From Microbacterium luteolum (lineage in GTDB: Bacteria; Actinomycetota; Actinomycetes; Actinomycetales; Microbacteriaceae): 64,000 nt of DNA. The DNA lies in the NCBI RefSeq assembly GCF_039533965.1, contig NZ_BAAAUN010000001.1:1524950-1588949 (forward strand), in the 5' to 3' direction. Each line of letters begins with the position of its first letter. Positions within the stretch are counted from its first letter, which is position 1. Positions 19,239 through 27,591 of this stretch are shown one piece after another. The translations under genes were made by a program, and so were the position numbers. Under the pieces are notes generated by a model, which saw nothing but the letters and a program-made list of their open reading frames with translations, did not search any database and was not told the DNA's origin.

Positions 19239-20099
19239 ATGGGCAGGACGCGATCGAGGGACACCGAGCACCCTCAGGCCCGCCTCGACCACGGCGGAAT
19301 CGCGCGCATCGTTCCGAGCGAGTTCACCACCGGATTCGAGCTTGTCGTCGACGAGACTCCGCAGTCGCACGTCGACCTGGACGACCCGACCCACCTGCAC
19401 TTCGAGTACATCGTGCGCATGGGCGCGGTGATCGACCAGCTGCCTCCCGGCCCGCTCACCGCGGTGCACCTCGGCGCGGGAGCGCTGACCATCCCCCGCT
19501 ACATCGACGCCACGCGCCCCGGTTCTCGGCAGCAGGTCATCGAGCTCGAAGCACCGCTCGCGCAGCTGGTCCGCGAGCACCTGCCGCTGCCCAAGGGCGC
19601 GAGCATCCGCATCCGCATCGGCGACGCGCGCGAGGGTGTCCGCCGCCTCCCGGCCGCCCTGCAGGAGAACTGCGACCTCGTCGTCTCCGATGTCTATTCG
19701 GGCGCCCAGACGCCAGCGCACCTCACCAGCATCGAGTTCTACCGCGAGCTCGCCGCTCTGCTCGCCCCGTCGGGCGTGCTGCTGGTGAACGTCGCCGACG
19801 GACCGGGCCTCGCCTTCGCCCGACGTCAGGCCGCCACGATCGCCGAGGTGCTCCCGGAGATCGGCGTCCTCGCCGACACGCAGGTGCTGAAGGGACGCCG
19901 CTTCGGGAACCTCGTGATCGCCGCGTCCGCCGCGCCGCTCCCGACCGAGTGGCTGCCGCGGATGCTGGCCGCCGGTCCCCACCCCGCCAAGATCGCGCAG
20001 GGCGCCGAGGTCGATGCCTTCGTGCAGGGCGCGCGCATCGTCACGGACGCCGACGCCGTGGCATCCCCTCGCCCCGACGCGTCGCTCTTCCTGCGCTGA
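19239..20099 (+). CDS. spermidine-synthase-like methyltransferase-fold protein
   Basis: Protein of 286 residues with the Rossmann fold of the spermidine synthase family. Visible pieces are the nucleotide-binding loop AVHLGAGALTIPRYI (GAG replacing the usual GGG), the acidic strand end QVIELEAPL, the GDARE motif and DLVVSDVYSG. It lacks a membrane part. Many actinobacteria have such proteins, whose substrates are uncertain, so polyamine synthesis should not be assumed. TAGGCT at 19226-19231 sits 7 nt before the ATG, suggesting leaderless transcription. It lies 31 nt after the LCP gene. Confidence 0.8.
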   Translation: MGRTRSRDTEHPQARLDHGGIARIVPSEFTTGFELVVDETPQSHVDLDDPTHLHFEYIVRMGAVIDQLPPGPLTAVHLGAGALTIPRYIDATRPGSRQQVIELEAPLAQLVREHLPLPKGASIRIRIGDAREGVRRLPAALQENCDLVVSDVYSGAQTPAHLTSIEFYRELAALLAPSGVLLVNVADGPGLAFARRQAATIAEVLPEIGVLADTQVLKGRRFGNLVIAASAAPLPTEWLPRMLAAGPHPAKIAQGAEVDAFVQGARIVTDADAVASPRPDASLFLR

Positions 20100-20209
20100 G
20101 CCCGCACCTCGGCGGACTTCCGGAACAGATGCCGTCGTGCGGGGCGCGCCGCCCCGGGGAGCGTGCGACGGCCAGGCAGACTGGACGGGGACGCTGCGGA
20201 AGGAGAGCA

Positions 20210-20737
20210 ATGAGTTTCATCCAGGGATACGACCAGGAGACCCTCCGCGAGCTGGTCGACCTCGACGAGTGCGCGGCGCGCCTCGCGGAGATCGAGTCGC
20301 AGCGCAGTCTCCCCGCGCTGCTCGAGCGCGTGTGGCTGCTGAAGGTGCTCGATCGTCTCGACGAGGCGCTGAAGCTGGCCGACGAGACGGTGCGGCAGGC
20401 GCGCATGGCGGGCACGCGCAAGGACGTGCTGCGGGCGCGGGTGCTGCACGCGACGATCCTCCAGTATCGGGGCGCTTATGCCGCGGCCGAGCAGGAGCTG
20501 GCGGCCTGCGCCGACGAGGCGGAGGGCCAGCGCTGGGTGTCGATCGCGGCGTTCGCGCACCACCACCACGGCAAGAACGCCTACGACGCGGAGGACTACG
20601 AGACGGCGCGCGAGAGCTTCAAGCGCTCGCTGTTCCTGCGTCGGGAGTCCGGAGCGGAGGATCGCGATCTCGAGACCGCGCTGCTGGCGATCGAGGCGGC
20701 CGAGCGCCGGCGCACCTCGCAGCTCGTCGCGGGCTGA
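20210..20737 (+). CDS. TPR-like helical repeat protein, function unknown
   Basis: Protein of 175 residues, nearly all alpha-helical, with alternating small and large hydrophobic residues as in tetratricopeptide repeats (for example YAAAEQELAACADEA and YETARESFKRSLFLRRESG). It has no signal peptide or membrane segment and so is probably a cytoplasmic protein-binding scaffold. The ATG at 20210 has AGGAGAG just upstream. I do not recognise a named family. Confidence 0.7.
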   Translation: MSFIQGYDQETLRELVDLDECAARLAEIESQRSLPALLERVWLLKVLDRLDEALKLADETVRQARMAGTRKDVLRARVLHATILQYRGAYAAAEQELAACADEAEGQRWVSIAAFAHHHHGKNAYDAEDYETARESFKRSLFLRRESGAEDRDLETALLAIEAAERRRTSQLVAG

Positions 20738-20782
20738 GCAGGCCTCCACCGCGATGTCCGCGGCATGGCTTAGCCTGGGCGC

Positions 20783-21271
20783 ATGGCGGAACTCGACCGT
20801 GTGCGCATCTGGGGTGAAGCACTGATCAGGATGCATCTGGATGACACCTGGTCCTTCGGCTTCGACAACGCCAAGCGCCGTGCCGGACTGTGCGATTACA
20901 CGAAGAAGCGCATCACCGTGTCGCGGTATCTCGCTGCTCGCTTCGAAGACGACGAGATCCATCAGGTGCTCCTGCACGAGGTCGCACATGCGCTCGCCGG
21001 GCACACGGCGGCGCACGGTCCGGCGTGGAAGGGCGTCGCACGCGACCTCGGCTACGTCGGCGGCACCACGCACCGCGGCGAGACGGCCGTCGAGCTCGCC
21101 CCCTGGGTCGGCCGCTGCCCCGCCGGGCACGTCACCTACCGCCATCGCCGCCCCACGAGAGCGACCTCGTGCGCGCGATGCTCCCGCACCTTCGACCCGC
21201 GCCACGTGTTCGCCTGGACGCGCCGCGAGATCACCACGGACGCGCGCCTGTCCGCGCAGATGCCGCGCTGA
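20783..21271 (+). CDS. SprT-like zinc metallopeptidase-domain protein
   Basis: Protein of 162 residues with the SprT-like fold. The zinc site is HEVAHALAGHTAAHG (HExxH plus a third histidine) at about residues 69-83. A C-terminal zinc ribbon follows (cysteines in GRCPAGH and CARCSRTF). The bacterial family is related to the protease domain of Spartan, but bacterial roles are not established. TAGCCT at 20771-20776 ends 6 nt before the ATG at 20783, so the mRNA is probably leaderless. Confidence 0.85.
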   Translation: MAELDRVRIWGEALIRMHLDDTWSFGFDNAKRRAGLCDYTKKRITVSRYLAARFEDDEIHQVLLHEVAHALAGHTAAHGPAWKGVARDLGYVGGTTHRGETAVELAPWVGRCPAGHVTYRHRRPTRATSCARCSRTFDPRHVFAWTRREITTDARLSAQMPR

Positions 21272-21293
21272 CACGCAGCCGCCCGCAGAACGG

Positions 21294-21713
21294 TCAGTCG
21301 ATCGGCCCGACGGAATCCTCGACGGCTGCAGCATCCGCTTCGTCTGCGGACTGAGAGCCGCGCAGACGTCGTACGAGGGCCGCGGCCGCACGCCACCCGA
21401 CGAGGAAGACGCCGAGCACGATCGCCGCGACGATGATGAACGGCACCTCGGCGGTGTCACCGGCGACGACGCGCACCAGCATCCCGCCCGCGACCGTCAC
21501 CACCCACACGACCACACCCCACATCAGGGACCACGGCCGACGGGGCCTGCCCGGCAGCAGGGCGGCCACGAGGTGCCCGATCACCAGCGCGACCAGGAAC
21601 GGCCACGCGGTCAGCAGGAATCCGGCCGGGTCCTCCTGATGCGACGCGCGACCGATGGCGGCGAAGATCAGCACGAAGAGGGCGTCGACGATGACTGCGG
21701 GGAGGAACCTCAT
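21294..21713 (-). CDS. DUF3054 integral membrane protein
   Basis: Membrane protein of 139 residues with four predicted helices, starting MRFLPAVIVDALFVLIFAA; the pattern IGRASHQEDPAGFLLTAWPF is typical of the DUF3054 family. Function is unknown. A TAGGGT box (21720-21725) lies 6 nt before the ATG on the minus strand, implying a leaderless transcript. It converges with the SprT-like gene, ending 23 nt from it. Confidence 0.8.
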   Translation of the reverse strand: MRFLPAVIVDALFVLIFAAIGRASHQEDPAGFLLTAWPFLVALVIGHLVAALLPGRPRRPWSLMWGVVVWVVTVAGGMLVRVVAGDTAEVPFIIVAAIVLGVFLVGWRAAAALVRRLRGSQSADEADAAAVEDSVGPID

Positions 21714-21849
21714 GCCACGACCCTACGTGCCGGGCACCGAGCCCTGGCGCGCCCCGCGGTTCCGGGCGGAGATCACCCCGATGGGCGGGGGATGCGACGC
21801 GGAAGCTCCTCCGATCACCGAGAACTCCTCCCGAGGGAGGCGCGGCTGC

Positions 21850-22509
21850 TCACTCGAAACGCGTGAACCGTCCTTCGCGCAGCACCGGCACGGCGTCGAC
21901 CGCGTCGAGCACGGCCGCATCGGCCGGTGTCGTCGGCACCACGCCGGATGCCGCCATCCGCGCCGTCGACGGGACGCCGACCTCGAGCTCGCGGGCGGAG
22001 CCGCTCGCGCTGAGCAGATGCCGGAGTGCGCGGCGCAGTGCGCGGAATCCCTCGGCGGCGACTGCCGCGTCCGGTGCGGTGTGGTCGATGCCGAGATCCG
22101 TGAGCGCGGCGATGATCGCTCCCGCACCGAGGTGGTCCTCGACCGCGAACCGCGGTCGCCCTGCCTCGTCCCACTCCCCCGCCGCGATGACGGCGACCGA
22201 CGTCCGCGCCTGCCGGCGCTCCTGCACCGTCTGGACCGCCCGCGCCACGGCCGACGCGTTGCGGATGCCGCCGACGAGCACGGTGGCCTCGATACCGGCT
22301 GCCGTCGCGACGGCCGCGCCGTTGGTCGACCACTCCACCGCGTCCGCCAGGTCGATCTCGCTGCCGGCGGCGATGGCATCCGTCACCGTCGAGGAGAACC
22401 GCAGCACGTCGACGACCACGACGATGTCGGCCGGGGCCAGACGGGCGAGGCCCGCGGTCCCCCAGTCGAAACGGACCTGATACGTGGACTGATCGAACGG
22501 CGACGGCAT
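21850..22509 (-). CDS. 2-phosphosulfolactate phosphatase family (ComB-like) protein
   Basis: Protein of 219 residues matching the ComB family: VVVVDVLRFSSTV near residue 30, the NGA and LVGGIRNASAVA segments, an AAGE motif, and FAVEDHLGAGAIIAAL. ComB removes phosphate from 2-phosphosulfolactate in coenzyme M synthesis in archaea, but actinobacteria do not make that cofactor, so the true substrate here is probably another phosphoester. TAGGCT at 22516-22521 lies 6 nt from the ATG, suggesting leaderless expression. Confidence 0.82.
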   Translation of the reverse strand: MPSPFDQSTYQVRFDWGTAGLARLAPADIVVVVDVLRFSSTVTDAIAAGSEIDLADAVEWSTNGAAVATAAGIEATVLVGGIRNASAVARAVQTVQERRQARTSVAVIAAGEWDEAGRPRFAVEDHLGAGAIIAALTDLGIDHTAPDAAVAAEGFRALRRALRHLLSASGSARELEVGVPSTARMAASGVVPTTPADAAVLDAVDAVPVLREGRFTRFE

Positions 22510-22527
22510 CCGTCCAGCCTAGAGGCG

Positions 22528-23988
22528 TCAGTCGGCGGCGAGCGCCTCGACCGGGGCCACTCGGGTCGCCAGTCGCGTGGGCGTCGCCGCCGCCACGAGA
22601 GTGAGCACAGCGGTGGCCACGACGATGATCACCACCGGGATCCAGGGGATCTGCGGTGCGACGAGTCCGGCCGGCGTGAACTCCGGCAGGGTCGGCACCG
22701 AGCCGAGCAGCGACTGCGCCGCGATCCACCCGTAGACGACGCCCAGGACGAGCCCGGTCAGAGTCGCGGTGACCGTGATGTGCGTCGCCTCGAGCAGCAC
22801 CATCGTCCGCACCTGGGCGTTGGACAGGCCGATCGACCGCAGGAGTCCGAGCTCCCGGCGACGCTGCACCACGCCGATCGTGAGGAGATTGACGAGTCCG
22901 ACGGCCGCGATCACCGCCGAGACGGCCACGAGCACCATCATGATCGAGGCGAACGCGTCGAACGGGGCGAAGAACTCCTCCGGGATCTCGCCCGTCACCT
23001 GGCTCATCATGAGACGCTTCGCGGACTCCAGCGCGACGGCGAACATCGTCACCAGCGTCACGCCCATGACCACGCCGATCGCCATGCGCGAGGAGCGCTC
23101 CGGATACCGCAGCGCGTTCTCCGCGGCGAGACGGGCGGTCGCGCCCGACCCGAACAGGCGGCCGACCAGACGCAGCACCGGCGGCATGAACATCACGGCC
23201 CCGAGGACGAGCCCGGTGAAGGAGAGGATGCCGCCGAGGAAGGCCACGACGACGCCGAGAGGACTCACCAATCCGATCACCACACCGGCGGCGAGCAGCA
23301 CGGCACCGGCGATCACCAGGATCCAGGACCCGATGTGCCGACCCGCCTTTCCCGAGACCTCGTCGTGCGTGCGCTCCACCGAGCCGCCGAGCGCCTGCAG
23401 CGGCGTCACGGAGAGCACCCGGCGCGAGCCCGCCCATGCGGCCGCCCACGTGGTGAGCGCGACGCCGATCACCGGCAGCGCGATGAACGGCTGCGCGAGC
23501 GAGAAACCGGAGGGGTCGTTGTCGAGGAACTGCGCGCCGATCTGCACTCCCACAGCCGCCAGCACGAGTCCCGCGAGCAGGCCGATGCCGGCGCCGAGCA
23601 CGCCGACGATGAAGCCCTGTCTGCCGACCTGCGCCCGCTGCGAGCGCGCGGTCGCACCGATCAGGCGCATCAGCGCGATCTGCCGGGTGCGGCCGGCGAT
23701 GATGGTCGCGAACGTGTTCGCGGTGACGATCGCGGCGACGTACATCGCGACCGCGGTCAGCAGCACCGACAGCAACCCCACGATGAACGCGAGCGTGCCG
23801 CTGTCGCCGATGAACGGATCGGCCTGCAGCACCGCGCCGATGTACGCCGTGACCTCGACGAGGATCACGCCGAACGCCGCCGACAGGGCGGCCACGAGGA
23901 TGCTCGCTCCCATCCCCCGGTCGCGGAGCCAGCCCAGGCGAGGACCGGTCGCTGCCGTCTCGGGGACGACGGTCGCGACGGCGGTCAT
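22528..23988 (-). CDS. ABC exporter permease (FtsX/MacB family)
   Basis: Membrane protein of 486 residues. It shows two FtsX-type units: helices near residues 30-50, 70-100 and 120-145, then a central extracellular loop, and a second set near residues 325-345, 385-405 and 450-470. The short motif FATIIAGRTRQIALMRLIGAT and its later counterpart RRRELGLLRSIGLS are the standard coupling motifs of this family. It overlaps the ATPase gene by 4 nt (ATGA). Such pairs export peptides, lipids or antibiotics; no substrate can be named. Confidence 0.9.
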   Translation of the reverse strand: MTAVATVVPETAATGPRLGWLRDRGMGASILVAALSAAFGVILVEVTAYIGAVLQADPFIGDSGTLAFIVGLLSVLLTAVAMYVAAIVTANTFATIIAGRTRQIALMRLIGATARSQRAQVGRQGFIVGVLGAGIGLLAGLVLAAVGVQIGAQFLDNDPSGFSLAQPFIALPVIGVALTTWAAAWAGSRRVLSVTPLQALGGSVERTHDEVSGKAGRHIGSWILVIAGAVLLAAGVVIGLVSPLGVVVAFLGGILSFTGLVLGAVMFMPPVLRLVGRLFGSGATARLAAENALRYPERSSRMAIGVVMGVTLVTMFAVALESAKRLMMSQVTGEIPEEFFAPFDAFASIMMVLVAVSAVIAAVGLVNLLTIGVVQRRRELGLLRSIGLSNAQVRTMVLLEATHITVTATLTGLVLGVVYGWIAAQSLLGSVPTLPEFTPAGLVAPQIPWIPVVIIVVATAVLTLVAAATPTRLATRVAPVEALAAD

Positions 23989-24746
23989 GCCGCCACCTCA
24001 GCGGCGAGCATGTACGCGGAGATCTCCTCGGCGGTCTGCCGCGGGTGGTCGGCGACGATCCGGCCGTCGCCCAGGTAGAGCACGCGGTCGGCGTGACTCG
24101 CGGCGATCGCGTCGTGCGTGACCATGGCGATCGACTGGCCGTGCTCGCGACTGGCCGAGGCGAGCAGCTGCAGCACCTCGCGCCCGGTCTTCGAGTCGAG
24201 ATTGCCGGTCGGCTCATCGGCGAACACGAGGTCGGGGGCTGTCGCGAGCGCCCGCGCGATCGCGACGCGCTGCTGCTGTCCGCCGGAGAGCTGATGCGGT
24301 CGGTGGTTCAGGCGGGAGCCGAGTCCGAGTGAGTCGATGAGCCCGTCGATACGAGCTCGCTCGATCGCACTCGGACGGCGCCCGTCGAGCTCGAACGGCA
24401 GCATGATGTTGCCCAGCGCGTCGAGCGTCGGCACGAGGTTGAAGGCCTGGAAGATGAACCCCACGCGGCGGCGCCGCAGGATCGTGAGCTCGAGGTCTCC
24501 GAGGCCCGTGATGTCGGTGTCCCCGATCCAGGCTCGTCCTTCGCTGGGGCTGTCGAGCCCCGCCATGATGTGCATGAGCGTGGACTTGCCCGAGCCGGAC
24601 GGGCCCATGATGGCGGTGAACTGGCCCCGGCGGATGCCGACGCTCACATCGTCGAGCGCGCGGACCGTCCCCTCACCGGAGCCGTAGGTCTTCTTCAGGT
24701 GCTGGACGCGGGCGGCGAGCCCGAGGTCGGTGGTCGTGATCTCCAT
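23985..24746 (-). CDS. ABC exporter ATP-binding protein (LolD/MacB family)
   Basis: ATPase of 253 residues with Walker [10 protein letters not shown], signature LSGGQQQR, Walker [14 protein letters not shown] and the H-loop of [14 protein letters not shown] is the hallmark of the MacB/LolD exporters. I placed the start at the ATG at 24746 (MEITTTDLG) because TAGCGT at 24754-24759 lies 7 nt away; the frame continues upstream but through non-coding-looking sequence. It works with the FtsX-like permease encoded next, with which it overlaps. The two-component genes immediately upstream may regulate it. Confidence 0.92.
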   Translation of the reverse strand: MEITTTDLGLAARVQHLKKTYGSGEGTVRALDDVSVGIRRGQFTAIMGPSGSGKSTLMHIMAGLDSPSEGRAWIGDTDITGLGDLELTILRRRRVGFIFQAFNLVPTLDALGNIMLPFELDGRRPSAIERARIDGLIDSLGLGSRLNHRPHQLSGGQQQRVAIARALATAPDLVFADEPTGNLDSKTGREVLQLLASASREHGQSIAMVTHDAIAASHADRVLYLGDGRIVADHPRQTAEEISAYMLAAEVAA

Positions 24747-24832
24747 GACACCGACGCTATTTTCCGCGACCGTCCCGGCGCGTCGCCCGGAGGAGGCATC
24801 CGCGTACATCGGAAGGATGATCGTCTTCCCTC

Positions 24833-24914
24833 GCCGAGCCGCCCCTTTGTGTTCGAGCCAGCCCTCTTTGAGCGGTCGCAAGGGGGCGGCTCGTACCGAA
24901 AGGGGCGGCTCGGC
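24833..24914 (-). terminator. terminator of the two-component operon with alternative stem arms
   Basis: Arms at 24833-24848 and 24899-24914 are perfectly complementary (16 bp). A third, nearly identical copy of the right arm sits between them at 24881-24893, so either copy can pair with the left arm. The structure begins 2 nt after the response regulator stop codon (24916) and ends 87 nt before the exporter ATPase start. Confidence 0.65.
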
Positions 24915-24915
24915 G

Positions 24916-25551
24916 TCAGGCGAGTCCGTGCTCGAAGGCGAACACGACGAGCTGCACCCGATCGCGCAGCGCGAGCTTGGTGAGGATGCGGCTGATGTGC
25001 GTCTTCACCGTGGCCTCGCTGAGGTACTCGCGCCCGGCGATCTCCGCGTTCGACAGGCCCCGCGCAGCGAGCGCGAAGATCTCCCTCTCGCGGTCGGTGA
25101 GGTCGGCGAACTGCGGGGGCACCGGTTTGGGCGCTTCGGCGAAGTGCTCGAACAGATCGCGCGTGGCGGATGCCGCGATGACGCTGGACCCGGCGTGCAC
25201 CGTGCGGATCGCGGCGAGCAGGAACTCCGGGTCGGCGTCCTTGAGCAGGAAGCCGCTCGCTCCCTGCCGGATCGCCCGGGCCGCCGCCTCGTCGAGGTCG
25301 AACGTCGTGAGCATGACGATGCGCGGCGGTTCGGGACGCGCGAGGATCTCCGCCGTCGCGGTGAGCCCGTCCATGACCGGCATCCGGATGTCCATGAGCA
25401 CGACGTCGGGCCGGCTGGAGCGCACGACCTCGAGCGCCTCCTGGCCGTTGCCCGCCTCGCCGACCACCTCGAGGTCGGGTTGCGACGCGACGAGCATGCG
25501 GATGCCAGCGCGGAACAGCGCCTGATCGTCGACGAGGACGACTCTGATCAT
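24916..25551 (-). CDS. NarL/FixJ-family response regulator
   Basis: Protein of 211 residues. The receiver domain (residues 1-120) has the acidic pair in VLVDDQ, the phosphoacceptor aspartate in LMDIRMP (about residue 54), the threonine in MLTTF and the lysine in LLKDA. The LuxR-type helix-turn-helix follows (LTDREREIFALAARGLSNAEIA and EATVKTHISRIL). It is a DNA-binding output for the histidine kinase encoded immediately upstream, whose stop overlaps its start (ATGA). Confidence 0.94.
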   Translation of the reverse strand: MIRVVLVDDQALFRAGIRMLVASQPDLEVVGEAGNGQEALEVVRSSRPDVVLMDIRMPVMDGLTATAEILARPEPPRIVMLTTFDLDEAAARAIRQGASGFLLKDADPEFLLAAIRTVHAGSSVIAASATRDLFEHFAEAPKPVPPQFADLTDREREIFALAARGLSNAEIAGREYLSEATVKTHISRILTKLALRDRVQLVVFAFEHGLA

Positions 25552-26735
25552 GCCTGCTCTCCTCCCTGGCCGATCGGGAGCGAGCCGTGGACGACGAACT
25601 GCGCCCCTCGGCGTTCGGCTTGCAGACTACCGCCGACGAGCTGCGCCCGTTCGCGCATGCCGATGAGCCCGTGACCGCCGGGAGCCGCGGATGCTCCGCC
25701 AGACACCGTGTTGCGCACCTCGATGTCGACGCGCTCGGGAAGCCAGGCCAGGTGCACGTGGACGGTGCCGTCGCCGTGGCGGATCGCGTTCGTGAGCGCC
25801 TCCTGGAGGATGCGGTAGACCGCCAGCTGGATCGATCCCGGCGGCTCGCCCGGAGGCATCGGATCGACCGTGACGAGGGGTTCGACGCCGGCCTGGCGCA
25901 CCTGCGCGAACAGCGCCTCGAGGTCTGCGAGCGTCGGCTGCGGTCCGTCGCCCTGACGGTGACGGAGCTGCGTGAGCAGCATCCGCACGTCGCTCAGCGC
26001 GCCGCGGGCCGTCGAGGCGATCGTGCCGAGCGCCTCGGTGGCCATCTCGGGCTTCGTCGCGGCCGCATATCGGGCGCCGTCCGCCTGCGCGATGACGACC
26101 GCCAGCGAGTGGGCGACGATGTCGTGCATGTCGCGCGCGATGCGCACACGCTCCTGCTCCTCGGCGGCGAGCGACTCCGCCTGCAGCTGTGCGGAGCGGG
26201 TGCGCCGGGCACGCAGCACGACACGCCAGAGCAGACCGCAGACCCACGCGAATCCCAGGGCCAGCACCGAGACGATCAGGAGCAGCGTTCCCGCGGTGAC
26301 CTTCTCCCAGCCGGTGCCGGGGCCGAGGGCGACGCCGTTCACGAAGACCATGTACAGCGCGGCGATGAGCCCGCCGACCAGCGCCGATCCGAACCCCCAC
26401 CAGAGCACCCGCCTGGTCCCCCAGGCGGACGTCGCGTACAGCACGAGCAGGATCGCGAAGTCGATCGGCAGCGGGCCGAAGCCCGCCAGCATCTGCACGG
26501 CCGCACCCGCCCAGGCGGCGGCGAGCGCGAGTCCCGGGGCGAGTCGGCCGATCGCGACGCCGCCGAACATCAGGAAGCCCGCGACGGCCACGGCTGCGAC
26601 CGCCACGCCGTTGATGGCCTGGTTCCCCGTGCCGGGGCCGTAGAACACGACCGACATCGGCGTCAGGACGAGGAAGAGCAGCGCCGCCCCGACGATGTCG
26701 AGGATCAGCGCCGTGCGGGAGAGCGGGCGGATCAC
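25548..26735 (-). CDS. sensor histidine kinase (NarX/DesK-like, HisKA_3)
   Basis: Protein of 395 residues. The N-terminal half has about six membrane helices (residues 10-170) with little external sequence, so it probably senses something in or near the membrane. The dimerisation and phosphotransfer box is RIARDMHDIVAHSLAVV (phospho-histidine at about residue 205), and the ATPase domain shows LTNAIRHG (N box) and GGHGLIGMRERA (G box). Start GTG at 26735 has TAGCGT (26742-26747) 6 nt upstream, so leaderless. Signal unknown; the neighbouring MacB-type exporter is a plausible target. Confidence 0.93.
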   Translation of the reverse strand: MIRPLSRTALILDIVGAALLFLVLTPMSVVFYGPGTGNQAINGVAVAAVAVAGFLMFGGVAIGRLAPGLALAAAWAGAAVQMLAGFGPLPIDFAILLVLYATSAWGTRRVLWWGFGSALVGGLIAALYMVFVNGVALGPGTGWEKVTAGTLLLIVSVLALGFAWVCGLLWRVVLRARRTRSAQLQAESLAAEEQERVRIARDMHDIVAHSLAVVIAQADGARYAAATKPEMATEALGTIASTARGALSDVRMLLTQLRHRQGDGPQPTLADLEALFAQVRQAGVEPLVTVDPMPPGEPPGSIQLAVYRILQEALTNAIRHGDGTVHVHLAWLPERVDIEVRNTVSGGASAAPGGHGLIGMRERAQLVGGSLQAERRGAQFVVHGSLPIGQGGEQA

Positions 26736-26794
26736 TCCCCCACGCTACGCGAGCGCCTCAGCACCGGCATCCGCCTCGAGATGTATCCCTGCGC

Positions 26795-27586
26795 CTACGC
26801 GCGGGCGAGGATCTCGCCGTGCGGAACCAGGTACCACCCGTCGCCGTCGTCGGCCCAGCGCTTCCAGGCATCGCTGATGTCGCGGAGGTCGGCCGGGGTC
26901 GCCATCCCGCTGTCGACGAGCTGGCGCGCGAGGGCGGACTCGAGGATCCGATCGGCCCACATCCCGCCCCACCACGCGCGTTCGGCAGGTGACGCGTAGC
27001 ACCAGGTGGATGCCGTCGCCGTGACGTCCTCGAACCCGGCGGCGCGCGCCCAGGACAGCAGGCGGCGACCGGCATCCGGCTCCCCGCCGTTCGCACGGGC
27101 GGCCTCGCGGTACAGCGCGAGCCAGCGGTCGAGTTCGGGCAGCACGGGGAACGACAGGAAACCGGCGTAGTCGGCGTCGCGCGCCGCGACGATGCCACCG
27201 GGGACGGTGACGCGACGCATCTCGCGGAGCGCCTGCACCGGATCGCCGACATGCTGCAGCACCTGATGCGCGTGCACGACGTCGAAGGAGTCGTCCGGGA
27301 AGCTCAGCGCGTGGACGTCCTCGACCGAGAAGTCGAGATTCGTGAGGCCGCGCTCGGCGGCGAGGCCCTGCGACAGCGACAGCGCGGACTCATCGATCTC
27401 CGTGGCCGTGACATGGGCGACCACGCTCGCGAAGTCGACCGTGATCGAGCCGGGGCCCGCGCCGACGTCGAGGAGGCGGGTCGTCGCCTCGAGGTGCGGG
27501 CGGAGATAGGCCGCAGAGTTCGCGATGTTCCGGATGTTGTGAGAGCGCAGGACGGATTCATGATGTCCGTGGGTGTACAAGGCCAT
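26795..27586 (-). CDS. class I SAM-dependent methyltransferase
   Basis: Protein of 263 residues with SAM motif I LLDVGAGPGSITVDFA, motif II acidic residue in VTATEIDESAL, and VVHAHQVLQHVGDP as motif IV. The pattern is that of the UbiE-like Methyltransf_11 group, but it is not MenG, because the MenG-specific segments are missing, and the substrate is unknown. Start ATG at 27586 was chosen for MALYTHGHHE; CAGACT lies 7 nt before it (27594-27599). It begins 5 nt from the stop of the two-P-loop gene upstream, but has its own promoter-like box. Confidence 0.85.
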   Translation of the reverse strand: MALYTHGHHESVLRSHNIRNIANSAAYLRPHLEATTRLLDVGAGPGSITVDFASVVAHVTATEIDESALSLSQGLAAERGLTNLDFSVEDVHALSFPDDSFDVVHAHQVLQHVGDPVQALREMRRVTVPGGIVAARDADYAGFLSFPVLPELDRWLALYREAARANGGEPDAGRRLLSWARAAGFEDVTATASTWCYASPAERAWWGGMWADRILESALARQLVDSGMATPADLRDISDAWKRWADDGDGWYLVPHGEILARA

Positions 27587-27591
27587 ACGGC

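Noticed and set aside
19239..20099. Calling this gene a true spermidine synthase (speE)
   Set aside because: The glycine loop is altered and the family includes many proteins of other function; no other polyamine gene is next to it.
26795..27586. Assigning the methyltransferase as MenG because of nearby men genes
   Set aside because: The motifs are generic UbiE-like and MenG-specific segments are missing; it has its own promoter.
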